Shown here piece after piece: positions 1 to 7,903 of a stretch of DNA of 64,000 nt; position 1 is the stretch's first letter, and each line of letters begins with the position of its first letter. The stretch is taken from the NCBI GenBank assembly GCA_016291375.1, contig JAEEXE010000004.1, positions 58,472 to 122,471 on the forward strand. Direction: 5' to 3'. Position numbers and translations under genes: made by a program. The DNA is from Butyrivibrio sp. (GTDB lineage Bacteria > Bacillota > Clostridia > Lachnospirales > Lachnospiraceae). The notes under the pieces are model-generated. The model worked only from the letters and a program-made list of their open reading frames with translations. It was not told where the DNA came from and did not search any database.

Positions 1-91
1 GAGACAATAATTAGTCGGTGTGCTGATTCGCCCATCTTTACTCATTGTAATCATGGCTGAGCCTGCACACCGAACTTATCATAGGAGATAA
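1..91 (+). other. Gap upstream of nspC with a wide inverted repeat
   Basis: The end of the preceding gene lies in or before this stretch but cannot be fixed: one frame stops at 12-14 and another at 58-60. A perfect 9-base inverted repeat is visible, TCGGTGTGC at 15-23 and GCACACCGA at 65-73, enclosing about 40 bases. No T-run follows, so it does not look like an ordinary terminator. It could be an mRNA structure between cotranscribed polyamine genes. The ribosome binding site of nspC (AGGAG, 83-87) lies just beyond it. Confidence 0.4.
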
Positions 92-94
92 TTG

Positions 95-1279
95 ATGAAG
101 ATAAACGATATCACTACTCCTGCTTATGTAATAGATGAAAAGAAATTAATAGATAATCTTAAAATTCTTGACTATGTACAGAAGGAGTCGGGGGCTAAGA
201 TATTGCTTGCCCAGAAAGCTTTTTCGGCCTATAAGACTTATCCGCTTGTTGGTGAGTACTTGTCGGGGGCTACAGCTTCAGGATTATATGAGGCAAGGCT
301 ATCTTATGAGGAGATGATAACTCCTCTTAAAGGGAAACGCAGAGTAGAGAATCATGTTTTTGAACCTGCATTTAATGACGATGAGATAAAAGAGCTGTGT
401 GATATCTGTGATCATATGGTTTTTAATTCTATTACTCAGCTTGAACACCACAGACCGGTATGGGAAAAACATGTTAAAAATGGCACTCTTTTTGTTGGAC
501 TTCGCATAAATCCCGAATACAGCACTCAGGAAGGGCATGAGATATACGATCCTTGCGCAGCAGGGTCCAGACTTGGCATCAGGAAGTGCGATCTTGGAGA
601 TAAGCTTCCTAAGGGTGTTTCAGGGCTTCACTTCCATACATTATGTGAGCAGGGATTTGAACCTCTTGAGAAAACGTTTCTTGAAGTAGAAAGATCTTTT
701 GCCACATTCTTCCCAACTCATAAAGGAGAAGAGGGGAAGATAAAGTGGATAAACCTTGGAGGCGGACATCATATCACCAAGGAAGATTATGATGTGGAGG
801 GCCTTATTAAGCTTGTTAAGCGCATTAAGGATACCTATGGTATTGAGGTATATCTGGAGCCGGGAGAGGCCATAGCTCTTGATGCAGGCCTCCTTGTTAC
901 TACCGTTATGGACGTGGTTAAGACGGATAATTATCCTGTTTTGATCCTGGATACATCCGCTGCTTGTCATATGCCGGATGTTCTGGAGATGCCATATAGG
1001 CCACCTCTTCGTGATAGCGGTGATGCGGGAGAATTTGCCTTTACCTACAGGTTATCATCAAGGACTTGTCTTGCCGGAGATATCATCGGTGATTACAGCT
1101 TTTCTAAAGAGGTTGGAATCGGGGATAGGCTGTATTTTGAAGATATGGCAATCTACAGCATGGTCAAGAATAATACCTTTAACGGTATGCCTCTTCCGGA
1201 TATTGATATTATGCATGAAAATGGTGAGGTGGAAGTGCTTAAGCACTTTGGATACGATGATTTTAAGATGAGACTGTGA
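95..1279 (+). CDS. nspC: Carboxynorspermidine/carboxyspermidine decarboxylase
   Basis: PLP enzyme of the alanine-racemase/ornithine-decarboxylase fold. It decarboxylates carboxyspermidine (or carboxynorspermidine) to spermidine in the cytoplasm. Visible family features are the N-terminal lysine segment LLAQKAF (about residue 40, the presumed PLP lysine), the strand GLHFHTLCEQ, the phosphate loop NLGGGHHI, the EPGEA segment and the C-terminal DTSAACHMPDVLEMPYRPP region. The 394 aa length is normal. The ORF track starts at a TTG at 92; the ATG at 95 is preferred because AGGAG at 83-87 sits 7 bases upstream. It is followed by aguA and aguB, which make the putrescine precursor, so carboxyspermidine dehydrogenase and arginine decarboxylase genes are expected just left of the window (inference). 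Confidence 0.93.
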   Translation: MKINDITTPAYVIDEKKLIDNLKILDYVQKESGAKILLAQKAFSAYKTYPLVGEYLSGATASGLYEARLSYEEMITPLKGKRRVENHVFEPAFNDDEIKELCDICDHMVFNSITQLEHHRPVWEKHVKNGTLFVGLRINPEYSTQEGHEIYDPCAAGSRLGIRKCDLGDKLPKGVSGLHFHTLCEQGFEPLEKTFLEVERSFATFFPTHKGEEGKIKWINLGGGHHITKEDYDVEGLIKLVKRIKDTYGIEVYLEPGEAIALDAGLLVTTVMDVVKTDNYPVLILDTSAACHMPDVLEMPYRPPLRDSGDAGEFAFTYRLSSRTCLAGDIIGDYSFSKEVGIGDRLYFEDMAIYSMVKNNTFNGMPLPDIDIMHENGEVEVLKHFGYDDFKMRL

Positions 1280-1321
1280 TCATTTGGACCGCATTTATAT
1301 ATTAGCAATAAGGATTGTTTT

Positions 1322-2467
1322 ATGAAGATTTCTTTTTCCACACCTAAAAAAGACGGTTTTTTCATGCCTGCGGAGTTTGCTAAGCATGACGGAACTCTTA
1401 TGATATACCCGACTCGCCCCGGAAGCTGGGGGATTGACAGGAGCGGTGCACTTTTTTCTTTTGGCAGGATATATACAGAGATAATAAAGAGAGAGAAGCT
1501 ATATGTTGCCGCAGATGCAGAGCATTATGATGAAGCCTGCAGGTTTGTTGATGGACTTTTTCCCGCAACAGGTCTTACCAGAGAAGAATTTGATATAAGA
1601 AAAGAAGTCATCCAAATAGATTCAGATGATGCCTGGGCAAGGGATGTGGGACCAACATTTGTGACTGATGCAAAGGGGCGTATCAGAGGAATAAACTGGA
1701 GCTTTAATGCATGGGGCGGAGAGGTTGACGGACTCTATGCATCCTGGGATAAGGATGATGCGGTTGCGATTAGATTCCTTGAGCACGTGGGAGCTGATTA
1801 CTATGACGCGGCGCCTTTTGTGCTGGAAGGCGGATCTATCCATTCTGACGGCGAGGGAACCGTTATGGTTACTGAAGCATGTCTTTTAAGTGATGGCAGG
1901 AATCCGGCTCTTTCCAGGGAAGAGATAGAAGAGCGGTTAAAAGATTATCTTGGAGCGGAGAAGGTTTTGTGGCTTCCGAGAGGTATATATAACGACGAGA
2001 CCAATGAACATGTAGATAATGTTTGTGCTTTTGTTTCGCCCGGTGAAGTTGTCCTTGCATGGACTGATGATGAGAATGACCCGCAGTATGAATTGTCTTT
2101 TTCCTCGTATGAATATCTAAAGAGTCAGAAAGATGCTAAGGGAAGAGATATAGTAATCCATAAGCTTCCGGTTCCTGATGTTCCTGTGCTTGTTAATCAG
2201 AAGGATCTTGACAACTATGAGTTTGAAGAGGGCGAAGACTTCCGTGAAGTGGGAGAGAGACTTGCTGCAAGCTATGTTAATTTCTATTTTGTGAACGGCG
2301 CAGCGCTTGTTCCCATGTTTGGCGGAGACAATACTAAGAGCGATGAGAGAGCTATTGATATATTGAAGGGCGTATGCAAAGATAGAGAGATAGTAGGTAT
2401 TCCCGCAAGAGATATATTGCTTGGGGGCGGCAATATTCATTGCATTACTCAGCAGATTCCATGCTAA
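1322..2467 (+). CDS. aguA: Agmatine deiminase
   Basis: Hydrolyses agmatine to N-carbamoylputrescine and ammonia in the cytoplasm. The 381 aa protein has the guanidine-modifying superfamily signatures: WARDVGPTF near residue 105, EGGSIHSDGEGT near 170, NEHVDN near 225 with the catalytic His/Asp pair, and the C-terminal GGGNIHC with the nucleophilic cysteine about 8 residues from the end, the usual place. Length is typical. It lies 42 bases after nspC and 46 bases before aguB on the same strand, consistent with one polyamine operon. An AAGGA-like Shine-Dalgarno precedes the ATG. Confidence 0.96.
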   Translation: MKISFSTPKKDGFFMPAEFAKHDGTLMIYPTRPGSWGIDRSGALFSFGRIYTEIIKREKLYVAADAEHYDEACRFVDGLFPATGLTREEFDIRKEVIQIDSDDAWARDVGPTFVTDAKGRIRGINWSFNAWGGEVDGLYASWDKDDAVAIRFLEHVGADYYDAAPFVLEGGSIHSDGEGTVMVTEACLLSDGRNPALSREEIEERLKDYLGAEKVLWLPRGIYNDETNEHVDNVCAFVSPGEVVLAWTDDENDPQYELSFSSYEYLKSQKDAKGRDIVIHKLPVPDVPVLVNQKDLDNYEFEEGEDFREVGERLAASYVNFYFVNGAALVPMFGGDNTKSDERAIDILKGVCKDREIVGIPARDILLGGGNIHCITQQIPC

Positions 2468-2513
2468 AGCGCAGAGTACGTAGTTCTGTGCTATATAAGA
2501 AAAGGAGATAGAG

Positions 2514-3410
2514 ATGTCATTTACAAAGGTTGCTTGTATTCAGTTTGCGTGCGGAGCACCGTGTACCTCAGATGATGAGCAGGTAAAAACAAATATAGAA
2601 AAGGCTGCAGAACTGGCTGGGAAGGCAGTGAATAACGGCGCTGAGATCATTCTTTTGTCTGAATTATTTGAAAGAAAATACTTTTGTCAAGAGAGAAGAT
2701 ATGATTACTATGAGCTTGCGGTTCCGATTCTGGAGAATCCTGCGGTAATCTTCTTTAGTGAATTTTGTAAAGAAAATAAAGTGGTTATGCCTATCAGCGT
2801 TTTTGAGAAGGATGAGAATGTATTCTACAATTCTGTTGCTATGATAGATGCTGACGGTAAGATTGCAGGAGTGTACAGGAAAACTCACATTCCGGACGAT
2901 CATTATTATCAGGAGAAATTCTATTTTACTCCGGGAAATACAGGTTTTAAGGTATTTGATACGGCTGCAGGAAGGATCGGTATCGGAATATGCTGGGATC
3001 AGTGGTTTCCTGAGACTGCAAGATGCCTTGCACTTGCAGGTGCGGATATTATTCTGTATCCTACAGCTATCGGTTCTGAACCAATTCTCGAGGTTGACAG
3101 TTCAGGGCATTGGATGAGGACTATGCAGGGACATTCTGCTGCTAATATCATTCCGGTGGCTGCTTCAAACAGAATTGGAAAGGAAGATGTTGAGCCGTGT
3201 GAAGAAAACGGAGGACAGAAGTCATCTCTGTGTTTCTACGGTAGCAGTTTTCTTACTGACGAAACTGGAGAAGTTATCGCAAAGGCAAGCCGTGATAAGG
3301 AAGAAATAATCTACGCCGAGTATGATTTTGAAGAGAATAGGAAGATGAGAGCATCCTGGGGAATGTTTAGAGACAGAAGACCGGAGTGCTATGGCGAACT
3401 TGTAAAATGA
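2514..3410 (+). CDS. aguB: N-carbamoylputrescine amidase
   Basis: Carbon-nitrogen hydrolase (nitrilase superfamily) that converts N-carbamoylputrescine to putrescine, CO2 and ammonia, the step after AguA. The Glu-Lys-Cys triad is recognisable: Glu in LLSELFE (about residue 48), Lys in RKTHIPDD (about 123) and Cys in GICWDQWFPE (about 160). The 298 aa length fits the family. AAGGAGAT lies just upstream of the ATG. It is the last gene of the nspC-aguA-aguB run and is followed at once by an intrinsic terminator. With aguA it forms the agmatine route to putrescine, which nspC and an upstream dehydrogenase would extend to spermidine. Confidence 0.96.
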   Translation: MSFTKVACIQFACGAPCTSDDEQVKTNIEKAAELAGKAVNNGAEIILLSELFERKYFCQERRYDYYELAVPILENPAVIFFSEFCKENKVVMPISVFEKDENVFYNSVAMIDADGKIAGVYRKTHIPDDHYYQEKFYFTPGNTGFKVFDTAAGRIGIGICWDQWFPETARCLALAGADIILYPTAIGSEPILEVDSSGHWMRTMQGHSAANIIPVAASNRIGKEDVEPCEENGGQKSSLCFYGSSFLTDETGEVIAKASRDKEEIIYAEYDFEENRKMRASWGMFRDRRPECYGELVK

Positions 3411-3419
3411 TAAAAACAA

Positions 3420-3463
3420 AGAGCACAACACCTTTTAGACCGTATCAAAAGGGTTGTGCTCTT
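3420..3463 (+). terminator. Intrinsic terminator of the polyamine operon
   Basis: A perfect stem, AGAGCACAACACCTTTT paired with AAAAGGGTTGTGCTCTT (apart from the loop edge), begins 10 bases after the aguB stop and runs into a TTATTATAT stretch. Position and symmetry support an operon terminator, although the T-run is broken. Confidence 0.8.
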
Positions 3464-3467
3464 ATTA

Positions 3468-3630
3468 TATGATATAGGAAATTTCTCCGAAATTCCTATA
3501 TCATAAAAAGCGCTCCGCTATGGATGCGCACTCGCGCGATAGGAATATGTTGCCTTCAGCAACCGCGCTCGGCGCGAGAATGTCGCAAGCGACATTCTTT
3601 CTTGTATAATAGGAAATTCCTTTCCTATTT
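3468..3630. repeat. Structured intergenic repeat element, copy 1
   Basis: Non-coding block. The core, 3511-3598 (88 bases, starting CGCTCCGCTATGGATGCGCA), has a diverged second copy at 48048-48135. It folds into several hairpins: GTTGC-CTTCA-GCAAC at 3549-3563, enclosed by CTCGCGC and GCGCGAG, and GAATGTCGC-AA-GCGACATTC at 3578-3597. Hairpins flank it on both sides: GATATAGGAAATTTC paired with GAAATTCCTATATC (3471-3502, one bulge) and AATAGGAAA-TTCC-TTTCCTATT (3608-3629). The other copy also has a hairpin on its left side. No open reading frame is shared between the copies. It may be a REP-like palindromic unit, a non-autonomous mobile element or a structured RNA. Confidence 0.75.
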
Positions 3631-3703
3631 CTATGCAATTATATAATTATGTGTTTGTTCCGCCTTGGCGGAGAGATATTAGTTACAATGAAGACGCGTT
3701 GTA

Positions 3704-5335
3704 TTATGCAGCGGGCTCGACTTCAGTATCCTCGCTCTGATCAGCGTTGTCCTGTTCGGATGTTTCTGCTGTTTCTTCAGTGCTTGCAGCTTCTGTAGAC
3801 TGTTCGTTTAGCTCGGAACTGTTATCGCTACTTGCCTCGCTTGTGAACTCTGTAGATTCGTCGCTTGTACTTGCTACAACAGAAGCATCTTCTACAGGCT
3901 CTGCAGTCTCTTCGTACTCAGTATCTTCCTCATCATACTCAAAGCCACGCTTGCCGAATCTGCTGTTGTTGTTTTTGCCGTTGTATTTACCATTGTTTTT
4001 GCCGCTGTTTCTTCCGGTGTGCTTGCCATCATTACCTCTGCCTGACTTGCCGGGATTGTCGGAGTTGCTCTTCTTATCTACTGCTGCATCTATAGCATTT
4101 AGAGTTTCAGTAGCACCATATTTTTCAAGAAAATCTTCAACGCTATTTTCACCTGCTTTGAAATCTTCATACTTATCATCTGCAATAAGATAGCTCTTTT
4201 CAATTTCTTTTTTGGAGTTGTCAATTATTGTTATTCCAATGTATTCACACCATATTTTACAAGACATGATAGGAGCCTTGTCCTTTTGGTTAACATCGTT
4301 TATCGCTGTATGTGAGTGACCGTCCAGCATGAGGTCTATTCCGTGAATGGTTTCTCCATTATTATTTGGATCGGCGATTTTGACCCTTTCCCATACGTCG
4401 GCACTTCGAGTGCCGTCGTTACCAATTGTACCGGGACCTTCACTTGGAGCATATTGATCTTCGAGCCCAAGATGTGAAAGACATATAACAATATCGGCGG
4501 GTTTTTCTAATTTTTTTGTGGTGCTACTTTTATCATCATCGAATTTTAGTCCGGTTGGTTCTTCTCCGATTCCGCGTAAGTATTCAACTTCTCTTTTTGC
4601 ACATTCAATCATTTTATTATCTGTAAGGAAGGTGTATTTTTTTCCTGCGGTATAAACAGCAGCTTCCTTTGTGTCGAGCCCAAAAAAGCCGATCCTTAAT
4701 GCATTTTCACCTTCTCCAACAGTTCTTATGACGTGAGGAGTGAAAGCAAAATTGCCTTCGCTATCAAAAATATTTGAGTTGATGAGCTTATTACCTGCTT
4801 CTTCAACTAACTTATCAAAATCCTTTTTTTGGTTATTAAATTCATGATTGCCCCATGTGATGTAATCATATCCGGCTGCATTCATTATCTTTAATGCCTC
4901 AAGACCGTGGGAATCATCTATGTTTCCTTCTTTTTTGTAATCAGCTGGAAACTCTTCTTTATTGTTGAAATACTTACTGTCTTTGTCTTTTCCGAAATCA
5001 CCGGAATCAACGAGGATTACTTCAGCTGCTTTAAGATCGTTTTTTATATAATTTTTTAGAGCTGCAATATGGGCAAAGTCCTGAATTGCTCCGTGAGAAT
5101 CGTTTGTTGATAATATGATGGTCTTTCCACTGAGGTCGTGTTTATAGTCATTGGATAAGTCCTCTATTGTTATCACATTTTTGTAATCACCTTCATCTGT
5201 TATTTGAGAGCGTTCATAAGATACTATTTCTTCATTTCCTGCTGCATTAGCGTTTAGTGTATTTACGCTCGATAGGGATACCAATCCTGCCATTGCAAGT
5301 AACAGCAAGCTTTTAAAAGCGAATTTTTTCTTCAA
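3704..5335 (-). CDS. Secreted 5'-nucleotidase-type metallophosphoesterase, short form with low-complexity tail
   Basis: The 543 aa protein has a signal peptide (residues 1-32, cleavage near NANAAG) and one calcineurin-like metallophosphatase domain of the 5'-nucleotidase/UshA type. All metal-binding motifs are present: STNDSHG, VDSGDF, WGNHEF, SHLG and DGHSHT. The C-terminal nucleotidase domain that normally binds the nucleoside is absent. Instead the chain continues into a Gly/Asn/Lys-rich stretch (about 425-460) and an acidic Ser/Glu/Thr tail. It may be an extracellular phosphatase with altered specificity. The start is TTG, with AGGAGG 9 bases upstream. It lies 64 bases after its paralogue 5400-7142, with no terminator between, so the two are probably cotranscribed. 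Substrate unknown. Confidence 0.85.
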   Translation of the reverse strand: MKKKFAFKSLLLLAMAGLVSLSSVNTLNANAAGNEEIVSYERSQITDEGDYKNVITIEDLSNDYKHDLSGKTIILSTNDSHGAIQDFAHIAALKNYIKNDLKAAEVILVDSGDFGKDKDSKYFNNKEEFPADYKKEGNIDDSHGLEALKIMNAAGYDYITWGNHEFNNQKKDFDKLVEEAGNKLINSNIFDSEGNFAFTPHVIRTVGEGENALRIGFFGLDTKEAAVYTAGKKYTFLTDNKMIECAKREVEYLRGIGEEPTGLKFDDDKSSTTKKLEKPADIVICLSHLGLEDQYAPSEGPGTIGNDGTRSADVWERVKIADPNNNGETIHGIDLMLDGHSHTAINDVNQKDKAPIMSCKIWCEYIGITIIDNSKKEIEKSYLIADDKYEDFKAGENSVEDFLEKYGATETLNAIDAAVDKKSNSDNPGKSGRGNDGKHTGRNSGKNNGKYNGKNNNSRFGKRGFEYDEEDTEYEETAEPVEDASVVASTSDESTEFTSEASSDNSSELNEQSTEAASTEETAETSEQDNADQSEDTEVEPAA

Positions 5336-5399
5336 TGTAATTCACCTCCTATGGTGTTGTGTTGTTAGTAGTTGCTAATATGTTGATATAATAAAATCT

Positions 5400-7142
5400 T
5401 CATCCGCCGTAACCGAATTTGAAGTTATATCTGTGGTGCCTCTGGTGATGATGGTCATCGTCTGAATCATTGGAATCATCAATGGACTCAGCGGTAGAAT
5501 CATTGTCGGAAGAAGTTTCTTGAGAAGATTCTTCTACACTTTTGATGTCTTCAGAAGTCGCGGTTCCGGCAGCATCTTCATTCTCGAGGTTTGCACTACT
5601 GGATGCATTGGCTGATTCAACATCATTCTCAGAGAGACTGGCCTCGATAGAAGCAGAGTCATCAGCCTCATCAATGAAATCATGTTTTGTTTTAGATGAA
5701 GTCTTGGAAGAGCCGTGCTTATCTGAATAACCCTTTTCTGTGTAGTCTGTATTTGGATCGTAATTCTCTATTTTCTTTCTTGCATCTTCAGCACTCATTT
5801 CTTTTTCAGAAACGCGTATTACGTAATCAATATAATTGGTAATCTTTGTGTCTTCTCCGATTTCGCTGTAATGGTCTTCCGGAATTACAAAGTTATCTTC
5901 AATCTTATATTTGCCGCTTTCATCCTTGCCGATTATTGTAACACCAATATTTCTAAGCCATATTCCGCATGACTGAACTTTGACATTATCAAAATACTCA
6001 CTACCTGTCATAGTTGTATGAGAGTGTCCGTCAAGTAGAATATCAATATCATCTACGTCAGCAAATAAGTCGACACTTCTGATTCCGTTTGAATAAAGAG
6101 AATCGAAAGCATTTGGGTCTGTTTGAACGTCTTTGCTTTCTTCGACTTTATTCCCTATACTACCGTCCGGTTTAATAAAAAAGAAAGCATCATCTTCATC
6201 CGATTTATCTTTATTAGATTTATCTTTATTAGATTTATTATTGGATTTACCTTTGTTTGATCTATCCCTATTGGATTTATGTTGATGTGATTTATTTTTA
6301 TTGGAATCACCTTTATTAGAATCTTTAAAAGCCCAATTACCGGGTTCATTATCAACTCCGAGATGAGTGAGACCAATTATTATATCTGCACCCTCTTTTC
6401 CTTTTAAATCCGAAACCTGCGTCTGGGCAATATCATGTAGGGCGTATCCGCTTTTATCAACTTTGTAATTAAAATTTGGATACCATGCATGATTCTCAAG
6501 TGTGTCAAGACCAAAGAAACCAATATTTAACCCTAGATCTTTAAAATCCGCAACTGCATAGGACTTGAGTTCACGAGAGTCCCCGGTTTTTTTGAGATTT
6601 GCGTCGACAATTGTATATTTGATTTCATCAATTATTTCCTTTGCATTAGCTTTACCTTTTTCGAACTCATGGTTACCTAAACATCCGTAGTCATAGCCTA
6701 TGGCGTTCATGATCTTAACAGGTGCAATGCCTTCTGTATTAGTTGCACATAAACCGGCGTCTTTACTCTTTTTTTTGCCAGTGATTTCAGTATAGTTGTC
6801 AACTGAATCTTTATCTGTGCTAAAATCTCCTGAGTCTACGAGTAGAACTGTGGCATGATTTTCTTCCAGAATATTTCTAAGCTGCGAAACATAGGTTAGA
6901 TCTTTAACAGCTCCATGAATGTCGTTAGTAGAAAGAATAACCACCTTTCCACTCATATCCTTATTTAAAAATGCAGACAATCCGGAATTGTTTCCATCTG
7001 AATATTCCGTACAATCTTTTGTAACCGTATTAAAGGATACGACTTCGCCTCCTGCAGCAAAAGCTCCAAGGTTTGCAGAGCAGAAGAGTGTTGCTGCTGT
7101 CACAACTGACAACATGCCTTTGACAGCAATTTTGTTTTTCAA
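5400..7142 (-). CDS. Secreted 5'-nucleotidase-type metallophosphoesterase with Ser/Asn/Lys repeat insert
   Basis: Paralogue of 3704-5335 (580 aa). It has a signal peptide ending near GAFAAGG and a metallophosphatase domain with STNDIHG, VDSGDF, LGNHEF, THLG and DGHSHT. Between THLG and DGHSHT there is an insert of charged units of the SNKD/SNKGK type, encoded by 15-base tandem units (GATTTATCTTTATTA on the plus strand, from 6202). No C-terminal nucleotidase domain follows; the end is acidic Ser/Asp-rich and then DDDHHHQRHHRYNFKFGYGG. The start is TTG, with AGGAGG 8 bases upstream. It is the first gene of the minus-strand pair, transcribed away from the Asn-rich repeat genes. Variable insert and tail suggest a surface-exposed protein. 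Confidence 0.85.
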   Translation of the reverse strand: MKNKIAVKGMLSVVTAATLFCSANLGAFAAGGEVVSFNTVTKDCTEYSDGNNSGLSAFLNKDMSGKVVILSTNDIHGAVKDLTYVSQLRNILEENHATVLLVDSGDFSTDKDSVDNYTEITGKKKSKDAGLCATNTEGIAPVKIMNAIGYDYGCLGNHEFEKGKANAKEIIDEIKYTIVDANLKKTGDSRELKSYAVADFKDLGLNIGFFGLDTLENHAWYPNFNYKVDKSGYALHDIAQTQVSDLKGKEGADIIIGLTHLGVDNEPGNWAFKDSNKGDSNKNKSHQHKSNRDRSNKGKSNNKSNKDKSNKDKSDEDDAFFFIKPDGSIGNKVEESKDVQTDPNAFDSLYSNGIRSVDLFADVDDIDILLDGHSHTTMTGSEYFDNVKVQSCGIWLRNIGVTIIGKDESGKYKIEDNFVIPEDHYSEIGEDTKITNYIDYVIRVSEKEMSAEDARKKIENYDPNTDYTEKGYSDKHGSSKTSSKTKHDFIDEADDSASIEASLSENDVESANASSSANLENEDAAGTATSEDIKSVEESSQETSSDNDSTAESIDDSNDSDDDHHHQRHHRYNFKFGYGG

Positions 7143-7343
7143 GTTTAGTACCTCCTATAAGCTTTTTGATTTTGAGGTTAATTGATTTCCTCATAATCTT
7201 TTTGACGCAATAAGGAAATAATCTACGGAGGTATGTTATAGATGGGAATCACTTAGCTTTATAAACTTATAAATTGAAATCAGCAATAAAGAATAGTTAT
7301 TTCTGATTTTCTTGAATTTTAAGAAATAGATCTTTTGACCAGA

Positions 7344-7406
7344 TTAGAACATATTACGTGGAAATCGGCCGTACCATGTACATTGCTGAAACAATGGGTT
7401 CCTCAT
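7344..7406 (-). CDS. Possible 20-residue peptide gene
   Basis: On the minus strand CGGAGGAAAAAATG gives a consensus Shine-Dalgarno with good spacing before an ATG, followed by 20 codons (peptide MRNPLFQQCTWYGRFPRNMF) and a stop. A TTGACA occurs further upstream on the same strand, at about 7611-7616 in plus coordinates, without a convincing -10. The ribosome binding site is the only real support; the peptide matches nothing I recognise and may be chance. Confidence 0.25.
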   Translation of the reverse strand: MRNPLFQQCTWYGRFPRNMF

Positions 7407-7489
7407 TTTTTCCTCCGTTTGGTAGTTCCTTGTTGCATGGATCTATGTGAAGGTGCGACTTGATATAAGTGGCACCGGATTTTAGTACA

Positions 7490-7537
7490 AGACCGACAAG
7501 TGAATGTATGAACTCATACGGATTCATTTGTCGGTCT
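7490..7537. other. Long intergenic hairpin
   Basis: AGACCGACAA at 7490-7499 pairs perfectly with TTGTCGGTCT at 7528-7537. Inside, TGAAT/ATTCA and GTATGA/TCATAC extend the pairing to roughly 21 base pairs with small bulges. No T-run follows on either strand, so it is not an obvious terminator. It could be a regulatory structure or the remnant of a palindromic element. Confidence 0.55.
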
Positions 7538-7903
7538 CATATCTCTTTCCTTTAATAAGCGCTAAGTGTGTATGGGGAACACTCGTACACCGTAACAAAA
7601 TCATTTGAACATGTCAAATAAAGGTTACATGAAAAATCTGAATTATTTTTTTGGAGACAAGGTATTTACTGACTAAAAATTGAAATGTGATTTTTTTTTG
7701 AACATTTCATGTGAATAGATATCGGAAACTGTTAATAAAATATGAGTTTCCGACTGCAAAAAATATTCTTTGCAATATATTAAAAAAGATGTAGCTTTTT
7801 ATAAAATTAATGGTAATATAGAAAGGTAATATTAATAGCGCCAAGTATTGTTATAAGAGGGGCAAATACATGGTGGAACACTAAGTAACGCAAAGGAGAG
7901 CGT

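Larger units (their letters stand above)
7143..7903. other. Large divergent intergenic region
   Basis: This 761-base gap lies between the minus-strand nucleotidase pair and the plus-strand Asn-rich protein genes, so promoters for both sides are expected here. It is very AT-rich near both ends. It contains a long hairpin at 7490-7537 and a tiny minus-strand ORF with a strong Shine-Dalgarno at 7344-7406, each listed separately. A TAATAT at 7814-7819 could be the -10 of the 7904 gene, but no good -35 was found. Nothing else in the gap reads as a gene. Confidence 0.5.

Noticed and set aside
3747-4193. 148-residue Ser/Leu-rich ORF on the plus strand
   Set aside because: Antisense shadow of the Ser/Glu-rich tail of the phosphoesterase gene; no ribosome binding site and composition typical of reverse-read low complexity.
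7838-7903. Full c-di-GMP (GEMM-I) riboswitch
   Set aside because: Only part of the core motif is visible and the second helix is missing; kept as a weak finding, not as a feature.
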